NCBI GenBank assembly: GCA_023213395.1
Contig: CM041465.1
Location: 54,815,741 to 54,879,740, forward strand
Origin: Cycas panzhihuaensis
Lineage: Eukaryota; Cycadophyta
Direction: 5' to 3'
DNA length: 64,000 bases
Under the pieces are notes generated by a model, which saw only the letters and a list, made by a program, of their open reading frames with translations, searched no databases and had not been told where the DNA came from. Made by a program: the position numbers and the translations under genes. Below, one piece after another: positions 36,171 to 48,418 of the stretch; position 1 is the first letter of the stretch; each line of letters opens with the position of its first letter.

Positions 36171-36181
36171 TTAAAGGGGGG
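36171..36181 (+). promoter_or_regulatory. Polypurine tract of element G
   Basis: TTAAAGGGGGG directly before the 3' LTR. A similar AAAGGGGGATCAACGTG at 36116 is the RNase H-proximal purine run. Confidence 0.85.
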
Positions 36182-36634
36182 TGTTAGGATTATTAATGTT
36201 AGTTTTATTTAATTATTATGTTATATTTATATCATATATGTAAATAAACATTTAAGTGATTCAAAGGTTTAAAGTTAAGAGTTTATGTCATTATTTAATT
36301 ATAATGTGAAGGTCATTGAAATGTGCAACTGCTCATTTCAACAAATCTTTTTTGTTATAAATGCCCTCTCTTAGATTCAATGAGGTGGTTCTAAGAATCT
36401 AAGAGGTTGTCTAAAGCCTGTTTCAAAGGCTAGTTTGTTGTATTTAGAGGGTATTTTTATTATGGTCTTTGTATAGTTTCTGATATAAAATAAAATCATA
36501 GCTTAAGAGGTGGTTTTTCTTTCCCAGAAGGGGTTTTCCACTTGGCAAAATCTGTGTACGTGTGTAATGTTTGTTTACCTGTGATTTTCTATCTTCTTGA
36601 TCATGTGACATTATGCATGATACCTATGCTGATA
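36182..36634 (+). repeat. 3' LTR of element G
   Basis: Opens TGTTAGGATTATTAATG and ends CTATGCTGATA, followed by the GAAAC duplication. Same length as the 5' LTR (453 bp). Confidence 0.94.
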
Positions 36635-36639
36635 GAAAC

Positions 36640-37719
36640 ATACACCCAGGGCTTTGTCTTCCTAAATTAACAAATACTTTACAGATCAAGGCTTTGAAAG
36701 ATCTCAAGAAGACCCAAATCTCTACATCAAAATCAAGGGAGATTCTATCGTAATAGTAGGACTCTATGTAGATGATCTTGTATACACTAAAAATGACTCC
36801 TATCTTTTGTGAAACTTTAAGAAATCCATATGTAAGGAGTTTGAAATGACAGATTTGGGATTAATGTATTACTTCCTCAGTTTGGAGGTATACCAAGATA
36901 AGAATGACATCTTCATCTCTCAACAGAAATATACCTTGGATCTATTATAAAAGTTTAGCATAATTGACTACAAATCATTAGCAACTTTAGAAAACATAGG
37001 AATTAAGCTTTCCAAATCGGATGACTCTATACCAATTAATCCAACACTCTATAGACAACTAATTAGTAGTTTGATCTACTTGATATCCACTAGACCATAC
37101 ATAATACATTCGGTTAGTGTTGTATCCAAATTCATGTAATACTCGAAGACTACTCATTAGCAAGTAGCCAAAAGAATTATTTGTTATCTTAAAGGTACTT
37201 CAAAATATGGGCTATATTATAAAGCTTCATCAAACTTCTAGTTAACAGGTTATATAGATTCAGATCAGGCAGGTGATATCGATGATAGAAAATCAATGTA
37301 AGTTATATGTTCAGTATAGGTTTGATAACTATAGCTTGGAGAACTAAGAAACAAAATATAGTTTCCCTATATACATCTAAAGTAGAATATAAAATAGTAG
37401 TTATTGGCATATGTAAAACAATGTGGTTGAGAAGACTATTGCAAGACATTCAACTAAAATAGAAAGGGCCTACAAGAATTTAGCATTATAATCAGAGTAT
37501 AATAAGATGGCAAAGAACTCGATTCTCTATGGAAGAATGAAATATATTGAGATGTAGCATCACTATATTCGAGAGCTAATACAACTAGGAGAAATTGAAT
37601 TGGCATATTGTACCACTAAAGATTAAGTAGTAGACATCTTCACAAAAGCATTGGGTAAAATCAAATTTTAGAAATTCAGAGACAAGTTAGGGGTTCTTCA
37701 TGGCAGTCATTATGAGTGA
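36640..37719 (+). pseudogene. Copia RT C-terminal part and RNase H (element E)
   Basis: Picks up element E's RT immediately after element G with PRAL (from QAPRAW), then DQGFERSQEDPNLYIK, an intact LYVDDLVY catalytic box and FEMTDLGLMYYFLSLEVYQ. RNase H blocks are GYIDSDQAGDIDDRKS and, near the end, RELIQLGEIELAYCTTKD and VDIFTKALGKIKF. The frame ends at TGA 37717-37719, just before a weak purine tract and the 3' LTR. Scattered stops and frameshifts are present. Confidence 0.9.
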
Positions 37720-37722
37720 GAA

Positions 37723-38089
37723 TGTTGGGATAGTGCCCAATTAACTAATGTATATATATATCTTGAGCCTCTCAATACCACCTTGGGCCTCCCTAGAACA
37801 ACTTGGGCCACCTAGCATCGTCAAGTAGCCACTAGAAGTCATCAAAGAGCTGATATATCTATCATAAGTAAGTATTCAATTAATTATTTAATATTTAATT
37901 TTTTTTTTTTTTTTTTAATATTTGTTAGGTAGAGGTGCTTGTCGCCTCCCGAAATTGATCTATTTATAGGCAGAGAATACCTCCCTGGTGTTTTTTTAAT
38001 ACTACTAACTTATATTTCAAAAATTATTTACATTTTGAAATGATATACACTTACCTATAATCCTCTTGCTCTACACCTCGAAGCCAACA
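37723..38089 (+). repeat. 3' LTR of element E
   Basis: Opens TGTTGGGATAGTGCCCAATT and ends GAAGCCAACA. A T run at 37900-37916 replaces the (AT)n of the 5' LTR. It is followed by the AAGGT duplication. Confidence 0.92.
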
Positions 38090-38142
38090 AAGGTAGTCTT
38101 AAAGACAAAGAACCAGAGATCTATAAATTTAATTTTTATATG

Positions 38143-38493
38143 TGTAGGAGTTACAACACTAAAAGACTTGGGTGGAATTGGTCTTGGTATAACCCATAAA
38201 CATGCCTAAGATCAGCCCTAGGTTAGTACACCTATGGAGCTAAGAGGACATATTGGATACACTCAACAAGGATTGAGATACTCTAACACTCGCCTCAAAA
38301 TCAAACTTGAGATGACTCAAATCTTAGCACCTGCTCTAATACCATGTAAGAGTTACAATAATGCAAAAAGACCCAAGTGGAATTGGTCTCGACACACCCC
38401 ACTAACATGCTCTGGATCAACCCTAAGTTAGTACACTCATAGAGCTGAGAGGATGGGATGGATACACTTAGTAAGGATTGAGATGCTACAACA
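38143..38493 (-). mobile_element. 351-bp miniature LTR element (SMART/TRIM-like)
   Basis: Two direct repeats (38143-38288, 146 bp; 38345-38493, 149 bp) enclose only 56 bp. On the minus strand each repeat starts TGTT and ends TACA. The 56-bp interior begins with TGGTATTAGAGC, a tRNA-Met primer site directly abutting the 5' LTR, and ends with the purine-rich TTGAGGCGAG just before the 3' LTR. Flanks are ATATG and ATGTG, a 5-bp duplication with one change. There is no coding capacity. It has every cis signal of an LTR retrotransposon in about 350 bp, the size class called SMART or TRIM. The alternative is a chance tandem duplication, which would not explain the PBS position and the flanks. Confidence 0.82.
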
Positions 38494-39819
38494 ATGTGTG
38501 GAAAATAGACATTTAAATTTTTAGAACTAAGGTTGAAATAAAATAAATAAAATATGAGTTTGAAAATTTCTATTTACAAGAGTAATTGAAATGAAGTACA
38601 ATTAAATGAAATGAAATATAAAGAAATAAAATAAAATAAATAAAATAAAATAAATTAAGATAATAAAATTAGACTAAGTTAAGAATAAGTTAGGAATAAA
38701 CTTACCTCTTATAGACATCATAGTCTACCATGACCTAAGCAACACCATTATACACTTGAGCCCTATGAAGCTTTACTAATGAAGGTACTTAAACTTTAAA
38801 TATGCTCACTTGGATGAAATATATAGTAAAAAAGATGCCATTGATTAAAGATGCCTAATATTTGAGTTATATGAAGTAATACAAACAACCACTAGATAGA
38901 AATACCACCATGAAGTTCCCCAAGTATTTGCTTGTTATAATGGAAAACTGTTACTTACAAATATATTTATGAGTATGGAGATAAAAATTAGAATAAAGAG
39001 AAGCACATGATAAAAAAGAGCAATATGAAGTAAACACAAATGTGTGAGCATTGAAGTGGTAAAAGAAGCAGTGTAGACTAAGAAAATCTTAGTCAAATTT
39101 CATTCAAATCCTACCAAATTTTATGGGAAGATATTAAAAAATGTATTTCAATTAAATATTTAATTATATTTTTCCTTCAATATTAACTTTATTTTTTTTC
39201 CCACTTACTAGATACGAGAGGTATTTTTCATCATTATTTTGGTTCACTCTCCTAGCATAAGTAATTAATTGGAAAACCCAATCACATGGATAAAAGTTCT
39301 TATTAATTTTATAGGAGAGTGATTACAAATATCTCCTACTTAAACTTAAAATTATATTTTAGATTTAGGTTCTAGAAAATAAAAAAATATCAATGAGAAA
39401 AATGACCAATAATTCATGAGAAAATGAAAACACTTTGACTTAGGGTAAAATTTCATAATATAAAAATTGAAATGGGTGTATTTTTAGTAGATTTCCTACA
39501 TCCCATACCATTAAATATGTAATAGCTAATGGAGGTAAATTTTTTGTTAAAATTTAGTTATACTTTAGTTATTTTTTGTTAGAAATTAATATTTACTTAA
39601 ATCAATGTGATGGTAGTTTTTTTTATGTGCTTTATTTAAGGGCATCTACCTATGATATAATAATCTATTATTCATTTATGTTATCAAAATGTAATCATTC
39701 ATTGTGTTCATTATCTAATTTATGTTGATTCATAGACTTTTTTCATAAATTTTTAACTTGGTTTCAACCTATTATAGTTATAATTTCTTATCAAATCAAT
39801 GGAGGTAATTTGTGAGATT
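38494..39819. other. AT-rich spacer without recognisable gene
   Basis: Contains an (AAATA/AAATAA)n-like stretch at about 38600-38660 and otherwise no open frame, LTR pair or domain that I can support. Confidence 0.6.
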
Positions 39820-40210
39820 TGAAGGAAATATACTTGCAAGACTAACAGGTTAGAACATATATCAAATAAGCATAAACTAGTATTGCATCAATACAAGTTG
39901 TATCACCATTACAATAGCATAAACACATGAGAGCCTCATTGCTCAATCCATTGTAGTAGAATGAGTATTCCAAATCTTCCTCAAAAGTAGGTGGTGTCTA
40001 AAGACACCAGGGTTGTACACCCCTTAACATTTATAGTTTGGGGAGGAGGAAACCTCAACCCCTGAATTCAAATTAATAATAAAATAATACTAACTTAACT
40101 CAAATGAAACTAACTCAACTTACCTTGACATGTTGAGCATCACATGTCTAAATTGAGGTGCACAATCTTGGTAGGTAAGAGGGAGTTGAGTGATGACATT
40201 ACACCCAACA
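39820..40210 (-). repeat. 3' LTR of element B
   Basis: On the minus strand it opens TGTTGGGTGTAATGTCATC and ends CCTTCA. It contains the GGTGTCTTTAGACACC hairpin. The adjacent plus-strand TTCTCCCCCTTAATGTC (40211-40227) is the complement of the GGGGGAGAA polypurine tract. Confidence 0.93.
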
Positions 40211-40366
40211 TTCTCCCCCTTAATGTCAGTACGGACACTTGTATCTTTTCCTTGAACTTGTGGGCGGTACTTGAAAAAAACTTTAAAATTCCAATCTTGA
40301 TCTTTGTCAATGCTTCTCACCCTTATAGTCACATATATCTCTTTATTATAGAATGATGTAGGAAGA

Positions 40367-40885
40367 CTATAGGTAGATAAAACTTGATGCAAAAGTAGAT
40401 GAATAAGTAATTTGGACTTGAACTTTTGTACTCTTTATGCTTTGAACGGTTGTCATATCACCGTGTTCATTCTTCGTTATGTCATAAGATTCGCCTTCAT
40501 GATGCTCCCTCAAATGGAGGATCAAATCCTTGTGCAACAAGGTGGTCCCGCATTTGATCCGAATCTTCATTGGTGTTGCTTATGATCTACCTGCTCACAC
40601 CGTCTCACATGCTCATCAAAAGTTTCATCAAATACAAGGGGATATCTCCCCATAAATGGAAATCAATAAATCCCAAACAGACTTAGATGTTGTTAATTCA
40701 GAAACTAATGAAAAGACATCATCAGTCATAGTGCAAAATAATAAACCCAACACTTCATTATCTTTTCTAAAAAGGTCATATTCATGTTGTAAATACTTCA
40801 AAAGATTACGTTCAATAAAGTAAGTGTGCATAGTATCATACCATAGTGAATAGTTATGGCCATTGAAAATGGGGGATTGTGCCAT
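40367..40885 (-). pseudogene. gag-like ORF of element B
   Basis: Begins on the minus strand at 40885 with MAQSPIFNGHNYSLWYDTM, then FIERNLLKYLQHEYDL, LGLLFCTMTDD and ELTTSKSVWDLLISIYGE. A small insertion near 40630 shifts the frame, and the second part (40570-40367) carries the polar acidic tail with HEGESYDITKNEHGDM. Apart from that single frameshift it is nearly intact, in line with the young LTRs. It corresponds to the gag-like ORFs of A, C and D. Confidence 0.82.
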
Positions 40886-40999
40886 TTTGAAAGTAATTTA
40901 ATCAATAAGAAAATGATGATAAGATCAAGTAGAAATCTTGAATAAACAATGAGATAGAAACTAGAATTTTCTTTAAAATTTTGAACGAAGACAAGCTTG

Positions 41000-42000
41000 T
41001 TAGGATGTATATATATACTCAACTTTAACATATTGAAAACTATATTGAATGAGGTCAGAATAGCTTAAAATTTTATCAATATGTAGATTGCTGAGATGTG
41101 AATCCAATAAAATAGACGGTTTTGAAAATGGATACCAATAAATCACGTTTTGAATGAGACAAAGGAAAGGACCTCCTTATGGAGCCTAACAGGAGCAGGG
41201 TAGGCAAAAATTGCATAAAAATACTAATTAATCCTTAGAAAAGTTTAAAAAATGATCAAATATTATTGATGAAGTAATTAATATTCTGCCAATTGAAAAT
41301 TTTTGAAAGAATATATTAAACAGGTGTAAAAAAAAAGTAGATTTAGGCCAATAAAATGCGTCAACTTTAGCTAATTTGAAATATAAGCAAAATATGTCAA
41401 AATATATGAAAAAATATATCACAGTGAAGAGAAATGAGTCAGCTTCCCAACAAACCTGACGGAAATGAAATCTGATAAAAATTGCAAAAGTTATAGTGAA
41501 AAATGTGACAAGTATCTTTATGGAGAATGTTCAAGAAACAGGCAAAATCAACTAAATTTCTTATTTTAGAGATTAAAATATTAGTGAAAATGAAGTCAAA
41601 AAATTAAAGTAAAAGATGGGTATTAGAGTCTATATGACGCAGATTACTATAGAAAAAATTTGGATACAAAACAGTTTACCAACAATAAATAGCAGCTAGT
41701 TCAAAAACCGATTTTATTAGAAATGCAAAAAACGCTGAAATTTCGAAAGTCCAATGTTAAAAGGGGTGAAACGAGGTCAAATGGGCACCAAATTGGTCCT
41801 ATGACCAGTCGAAATTAATCTACGGAAAATTTCTGATCTGATGGCGCAGGTTTCGTCTGAAACCGATGAGCCAAAAAGAAGTTATGGCCAAAAACGCCAA
41901 TAACCCTATAAAAAAATAAAATTTGAAAAAATTAAAAAAACGTTAATTAAAAGGTAAAAAAAAACTTTAAAGATGACTAATAGTCACGTGATAGTAAAGT
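41000..42000 (-). other. Conserved noncoding module of the A-D family (copy B)
   Basis: Minus-strand landmarks shared with A and C are GCTCCTGTTAGGC, TTTTCAAAACCGTCTATTTT, GGCTCATCGGTTTCAGACG and GGGTTATTGGCGTTTTTGGCC. There is no long open frame. Confidence 0.7.
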
Positions 42001-42079
42001 GAGATTGGAACTAAAACTTTAAAACATGTAATTGAAATTATATTAAATACAATTAAATTTTTATATATATATTTTTTAA

Positions 42080-43600
42080 CTTTATATAAAAACAAAGATG
42101 GGCAGAGGACTTGCACTTATAAAAACAATATAAAATAATTATAAAATCTGTCGCTAGAGTCCAGAGTAAGGCGCACAAATCTGTCACCAGAGTCCAAAGT
42201 CGGGCACATTTAAAAATGTATATATATATATATGCACATATATATAAAAAACGATAAAGGAGGTACTCTCTTCCAACGCGTTAATAAAAGCGGCTCCCAA
42301 AACGTGATCGATAATAAAACTCAATGACGCAGCCGATTTGGATGTTAATAAAGCGAATGCTTTAAAGAGAGTCGAGCACGAGACGAGCTAATCTTAACGA
42401 CGCCACGAGCCCGGCACCAAGGAGCCAGAGGCGATAATAATGAAATAATCAACACAGTTAAATGCTTAGTAGCTAACCGATTGGCGAATCGCTCAAGCAG
42501 CAGGCTTACGCCGATGAAGAGCACACAAGGTGAATAGCATCAGATCAAGGAGCGGCAGCGCACACAAAGTGAGACGATGAACGGCAGCGCACAGAGTGAG
42601 ACGATGAAGAGCACACACAATGAGACGGACAGGATAATGAAGCATCTTAGAACAGCTAGCCGAAGCTACACGCAGACCGAGGACAGCCCAAGGCCCAATA
42701 CGGGCAGGACCGTCAAAGAAGGACTGATCGACGGACGCAAAGAAGAAACCCAAAATTTAACGGGATGGGAGATCCGAGGATCGATGCAAGAATGGGGCAA
42801 ACACATGTAATCTGGGCGCCCACACGCAGAGGCGACGGAGAACGCAGAACCACGTAAGACTCGCAAGCACAACAATAACGACATATAACAATGATTAATG
42901 GAATGGACGCGTAGATACAATACAATAATGATAAATGCAATCGCAGATACAATACAATAATGATAAATGCAATGACGGAAACGCCACTGTGCAGAGAGAC
43001 GGAGTAGTTGTGTGCAAATAGAGAGAGGCAGCAGCAGAGCCACACAATAATATAGCGCCGAATAAAAAATGTAAATGCTATAGGAACGCTGAATAAAACA
43101 ATGACGGAAATGCCACTGTGTAGAGAGACGGAGTATAGAGAGGCAACTAGATGGTAATAATCTAAGAAAATATAAAATTGTTCGAACAATTACAGGAAAG
43201 TAATACAGCAGTTAGAAAATTGCAAGAGGATTCTCGCAGAGTGCAGAGGCGTTTGATTGATTTTAAATAAGGAGTTAATCAATTTTCGAGCAACATAGCC
43301 CCAAATCAATGCAAATGGGGATTAGTTGGTAGAGCAAAGGCTATGTCCGAGTGCTTGTAGACAACCGAAAATGTCTTGAGTGCTCGTTGTATGCATAATA
43401 TTTGTTCAATGAGTGTAGATTGAAAGAACCAATGTATTGAAGGAATGAGGTGAACCAGGCATGAGAGCTTGAAAGAAGAGGCTGCAAGCCAAACAAACAA
43501 ACAAAGCTCGAGAACAAATGCGCCGAGAGACGAGATTGCATAGAGAAAAAAAACTCCCTTATGTTGTGTTGAAGAAATCAATGAAAAAAAAATCAAACAG
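42080..43600 (-). other. GC-rich cargo of element B with tandem repeats, unidentified
   Basis: Clearly richer in GC than the rest of B. It contains short direct repeats: GCGCACA(A/G)AGTGAGACGATGA units near 42555-42625, a 30-bp AGATACAATACAATAATG unit twice at 42913-42970, and a repeated GCCACTGTGCAGAGAGACGG at 42985 and 43111. Several overlapping minus-strand frames (up to 158 codons) exist, but they are hydrophobic or Ser-rich, follow the repeats and match no family I know. I think this is captured host DNA, perhaps noncoding exon or promoter sequence. Confidence 0.5.
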
Positions 43601-43619
43601 ATTAAATACAGAATTGCAA

Positions 43620-44565
43620 ATAGTTTATTGTCTTCTCAAAATCTATGAAGGAAATATGTCAAATAAATAACTTGCACATATACTTGTATCTGAAATATTA
43701 TCAAATGAGTTGTAGCAAATATTTATATCAAAGAACCAAGATATAACAGAGTCACAATATTACTAAATTTTTCAAATATTTCGAAGAGAATATGTCATAA
43801 AACTCTTATATATTTGTATTTAAAAAATTTTCAAAGGAATTCCAAATGTAGGAATATATTGAACAGATATATAAAATATATGTAAATTTAAAATGGAATA
43901 GAATAACCTGGAATACGCACTGGATCGTCTTTGTAGAATAAAATAAGCTTCAAAAGCTTCCAATATACAGATCTGCAATGTAATCTTCTCAAAAAATTTT
44001 GAATATGCTCCAAAAACTGTAGATCTGTAAAAAAACTTGAAAATATAGTCAACAATGTAATGAAAAATATAGATCTGAAATGAATATAGCAGAAAATGCT
44101 AAATTTTTTTTGATAAAATAGGCAGATCTATAATAAAATAGCAGATCTGAAGTAACAAATTGCAGATCTCTGAAAAAACTTGATAACTTTTGTATACAAC
44201 TGATGCTCTTTTGTAAATCTGCAAAAAATATCAAATAAGTAGACAAATAACTTGTAAACTGTCAAAATATATGATAAATCTGTAGATCTAAACAGAAAAT
44301 AACTCAAATATAAGAATAAACTTGGATGTATATCACTTGCTGCTGAAAAATCCTTTGTAGATCTGCACAACCGAAATAGATCTCAAGAATATTTGTTGAA
44401 CCGTAAATATAGCTCAATAATAATCAAAAATCTTTGAAATAATATATAGAACTTGCTAAAATTTTCGAAAATAAATCTAGTTAATATATATTGCTTGTAA
44501 AAATCATTGTAGAGTGCCGCAGATCCTCGTTGTTCTTCTTCAAAACATCACAGTCAAGAATCACC
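43620..44565 (-). repeat. AGATCT-rich leader repeats of element B
   Basis: AGATCT recurs many times (for example near 43970, 44020, 44075, 44145, 44165, 44285 and 44355) within phrases such as AAAATATAGATCTGAA and GCAGATCTCTGAAAA. Counterpart of the leaders in A, C and D. Confidence 0.75.
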
Positions 44566-44577
44566 GCCTCGATACCA
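44566..44577 (-). promoter_or_regulatory. Primer-binding site of element B
   Basis: Minus strand TGGTATCGAGGC, two changes from TGGTATCAGAGC, two bases from the LTR end. Confidence 0.8.
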
Positions 44578-44579
44578 AA

Positions 44580-44984
44580 TGAAGGAAATATACTTGCAAG
44601 ACTAACAAAGTTAGAACATATATCAAATAAGCATAAACTAGTATTGCATCAATACAACGTGTATCACCATTACAATAGCATAAACACATGAGAGCCTCAT
44701 TGCTCAATCCATTGTAGTAGAATGAGTATTCCAAATCTTCCTCAAAGTAGGTGGTGTCTAAAGACACCGTGGTTGTACACCCCTTAACATTTATAGTTTG
44801 GGGGAGGAGGGAAACTCCTCAACCCCTGAATTCAAATTAATAATAAAATAATACTAACTTAACTCAAATGAAACTAACTCAACTTACCTTAACTTACCTT
44901 GACATGTTGAGCATCACATGTCTAAATTGAGGTGCACAATCCTGGTAGGTAAGAGGGAGTTGAGTGATGACATTACACCCAACA
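44580..44984 (-). repeat. 5' LTR of element B
   Basis: Same ends as 39820-40210. It differs mainly by an extra ACTTACCTTA unit and single bases. Confidence 0.93.
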
Positions 44985-44989
44985 AGATT

Positions 44990-46485
44990 ATTAATGAAAT
45001 TTTTAAAGTTATAATTATCCATGCAAGCCTACAATAAAGGTGTGTATATCTTATTTAAGTCAACATAAGTTATTTCTATCTAATATATCTTTATTTCGTT
45101 ATTATTTTTAGATATTTATTATTGCGTATTAAGGAAAACTATTACTATTATTATTGTGGAATCTTTTATGCATTATTTATAAAATGAAAATGAGAAAATT
45201 TGTTGAATAAGATTCATATGTGTAGTACACCTTACACATAAATTTATACAAAAATATAGATTTATTCATTATTATAAATCAACCATGAAACATCACAAAG
45301 TTTCAAAAGCCAAGTAGGAAAAAAACTTGTGAAAATTAGAAAATAAGTTCATATGATAACTCTAATAGGATTATTTCAATTTGATTTTCCTCTTATATAT
45401 CATTGGAGTATGAAGACATTAAATATACTCTAATATAATTCATATTATAAATAGAGTTTAGTGCATAAGTTAAGCTTATATTTGGTAGCTTCATTTTTTA
45501 TTGGGGCTCAAGCATTATTATACTAAACATATTCATATTACTTGAGTGTTTGATATTTTTTATTTATATTATTTATCTATATTATACATGTGTAAATGTC
45601 TTCCTTCTTTCATGGTTAAAGGCTACATATCAAGTAACTCTTATAAATTATTCTATTACTATTATGGGCAAGCCCAAGTAGACCAAGCCCAAACAAGGAA
45701 AGATGGCAAATGGGTGGAATCTTGATAAGTAAATTTTTTTTTTAAATAATCATAATTATTTTTTCCTTTATCTTTCACCCTTTTATACATTGTTTGCCTA
45801 TTTCAAAGGGACATAAGTAAAATAGAATAATAAGAATTAAGATTTATATTAAAAATGGTGATGAATATTTATAAAGAGTAGGTATTTAAGTCCTTTGAAG
45901 GGTCTCACCAAAATACATTAGTTTTTCTTTCTAAATAATTTTATATAATTATTATTTTATTTTACTTTCATCCCTAAACTGATTCAATTATTTATTAATG
46001 TATTGCAAACCACAAGGAGGTTTATAACAAGTCCTCCTCCTTAAGATGTTTCACTAATAAAACATCTATTTTATAATTCTAGGTACTAGTTGATGATATC
46101 AACAATTTCCTAAGTCACATTTTTAAGAGGTAATTACGTTTACTTAATTAAGTAGTATTGAATTATCTTTGGTAATAACTATTATTCATGGATTTTAATG
46201 ATTGCTTCAGTAATAAGAACTAATTTTCCTTCTTTATCTAAGAGTGATAATTCCATTTGTATAGGAATATGGAGACCTATTTTTATCTTTAGGAAAGACA
46301 TATACAATTTATTATGTATCTTATAAGTAGAAGGTGTTAAAATTTATTATGTAGAGTAATATATTAAAGTATTAAAGAAAAAGATTATGTGAAACATTCA
46401 TCAATATAAAATTATAATGAACAATAATGAAATATATAAATATTCAAGTATAATAATGAAGTATGTATATATCAATAAGTATAAT
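44990..46485. other. AT-rich spacer without recognisable gene
   Basis: Between elements B and C. I found no domain, LTR pair or RNA gene. Confidence 0.6.
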
Positions 46486-46835
46486 TGTTAGGGTTAATAA
46501 TCATCACCCCACTCCCACCTTTCACACATGTGAGTGCACACATATAAAGGTAAGTAAGGTAAGGTTAAAGTTAATTTGAATTAAGTTGATTTGAGTTAAG
46601 TTATATAATATTTTATTATTATTTGAATTCTAGGGGTTGAGGAGTTTCCCTCCTCTCCCAAATTATATATTTGGAGGGGTGTGCAACCCTGGTGTCTTTA
46701 GACACCACCTACATTTGGAGATTTGCTATGTACTCACTTATCATGGATTGAATACAAAGGTTTATGTGTTTATGCAATAATATTTTTGACTATTTGATTA
46801 TGCTCTACTCTATCTCCATCGTTTATATTCCTTTA
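46486..46835 (+). repeat. 5' LTR of element C
   Basis: Opens TGTTAGGGTTAATAATCATC and ends at CCTTTA, with TATATA followed by the GGTGTCTTTAGACACC hairpin at about 46691-46706. Confidence 0.9.
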
Positions 46836-46837
46836 TT

Positions 46838-46849
46838 TGGTATCAGAGT
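46838..46849 (+). promoter_or_regulatory. Primer-binding site of element C
   Basis: TGGTATCAGAGT, one change from the tRNA-Met site, two bases after the LTR. Confidence 0.88.
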
Positions 46850-47745
46850 CATAAATTGCTAGCATGTTGAAGTTTTTTTTTAGGAGAAAGAAGATCTATT
46901 AGCATCTATAGCAGATCTACTCATGTCAAGCCAAATATTGGTTATATTTATCTTCTACAAAGTTTTTAGTAGTTTCTTGTATTATTTCTCATTAAAGATC
47001 TGATTATTCTTCATTTATACTTGTGAAATAACAAATATTTTTCCAGATCTGTGCAGGAGCATAGCTGCAATCAGCAAATATCAAAGATTTATCACTCTAC
47101 GAAGTTCTTATTAACAAGTTTCACATACTTTTTGTCAAATACTTGGCCATTTCTGGCGTATTTTATCTACTTATTCAAAATTTTATTTCAGATCCGTACA
47201 TGATCATAGCTGCAATCAGTAAATATTCAATGTTTTATCACTCTACAAAGTTTTATCAACAAGATCTACATATTTTGTTAAATATTTGACCATTTCTGGT
47301 GTATTTTATCTATTTATTTAATATTTTCTCTAGATCTATGCAATATTTTCTCTAGATCTATATATTTTGTTAAATATTTGACTATTTTTTTTATATTTGG
47401 TCCATTTATTCAATATTTTTTCTTAGATCTATATAATATTTGGTGCATATTCAACCTAATAAGTTTTTTGGAGAAGTTATACTATAGCTGATCTATCTAT
47501 TAGAGAAATCCATTCGAAGTTTTGACCATTGTGGAAGAATATCTTGTCCTCTGAAGTCATTCTTCTTCAAACCTGTTACAACTGCATTACTAGGTTCTTC
47601 TTATTTTTATATTCATATATAAACATATATGTTTCTTAGTTCTTTGATATATCCTCTCCAGTATATTTGAAATATTTCAAATACAAATATATATATACTT
47701 CTTATTTATTTGATATATTTTCATCAATATACTTAGATCTAGTCT
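46850..47745 (+). repeat. AGATCT-rich tandem leader repeats of element C
   Basis: The best-preserved leader. A unit of roughly 150 bases containing CATAGCTGCAATCAG, TTTATCACTCTAC and ATTTGACCATTTCTGG is repeated at about 47040 and 47190, and in shorter form at about 47320 and 47400. Each unit carries AGATC(T/C). Confidence 0.75.
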
Positions 47746-48214
47746 CTCAGAACTTAAAACTTTATAGATCCATATGTTGGCAGCAATAGAAGCTTGAATC
47801 TCTGGATTAATCAAATGAATAACTAAGTCATTCTTAAAAATATTGACTTCTTCAATAGCAGGAATATTATTTACATATATTTTTTAAGGTGCTCTAAAGT
47901 CCCCTATCATCTGTGGTTGTATTCTTATGTACCATCTTCTTCTTTTTGTGCACCCATTAGCAGCTTTGCAGTAATCTTTAAAAGAGAAAAAGAAAAAAAC
48001 TAGTTCAGATCTTTAAAGATTTCTGTCAGTTTATAGGAAATCTTTGCAAGACAAATATTTATTTAATCATTAAAAAAATATAGTGCTTTAATAAACTATG
48101 TAAGGTTTGATCTTCACTCCTTTATAAATTTTATGAGTTTTCTTTAGGGTAGTGTTTTCTTTCATGAACTGTACCATTTTAGGCCTTTGGATATTTGATC
48201 TTTTCTTAATTTCG

Positions 48215-48418
48215 TCATTTCACAGGCTTTTTTTTTTTTTTTTTAAACAAAAAAAATAGTCCATAAACACCCCCAACATTTTGACTTTGATCTGCATAGT
48301 AGACATACAATTTCCCACCAAGGACACAAGTTTTGGCATGTTCCACTGTACTCTCCCACATCTTGTTTGACATGCCACTTCCAAGGATATTCCACAATCT
48401 TTGAGGATCTCTAACCAC
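48215..48418 (-). pseudogene. Cargo fragment of element C, possibly kelch-like
   Basis: A 67-codon minus frame with the phrase [11 protein letters not shown], which resembles the start of a kelch blade ([11 protein letters not shown]). It follows the PPR fragment in the same orientation and ends in Lys codons from a T run (48228-48244). The match is only one short motif, so this could be chance or a downstream part of the same host gene. Confidence 0.3.

Larger units (their letters stand above)
39820..44984 (-). mobile_element. Element B: gag-only LTR element with GC-rich cargo
   Basis: LTRs at 39820-40210 (3') and 44580-44984 (5') are flanked by a perfect AGATT duplication (39815-39819 and 44985-44989). 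The minus-strand order is LTR, PBS, AGATCT-rich leader (44565-43620), GC-rich cargo (about 43600-42080), conserved module (42000-41000), gag-like ORF (40885-40367), purine tract, LTR. No pol is present. By eye the LTRs differ at only about 2% of positions apart from small indels, so it is the most recent insertion of the family here. Confidence 0.93.

Noticed and set aside
38143-38493. A CRISPR-like or simple tandem repeat at this locus
   Set aside because: There are only two copies, and the intervening 56 bp starts with a tRNA-Met primer site and ends in a purine tract, which fits a miniature LTR element far better.
42713-43189. 158-codon hydrophobic minus-strand frame in element B, resembling a membrane protein
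   Set aside because: It runs through short tandem DNA repeats, so its repeated hydrophobic segments follow from the repeats. No family match.
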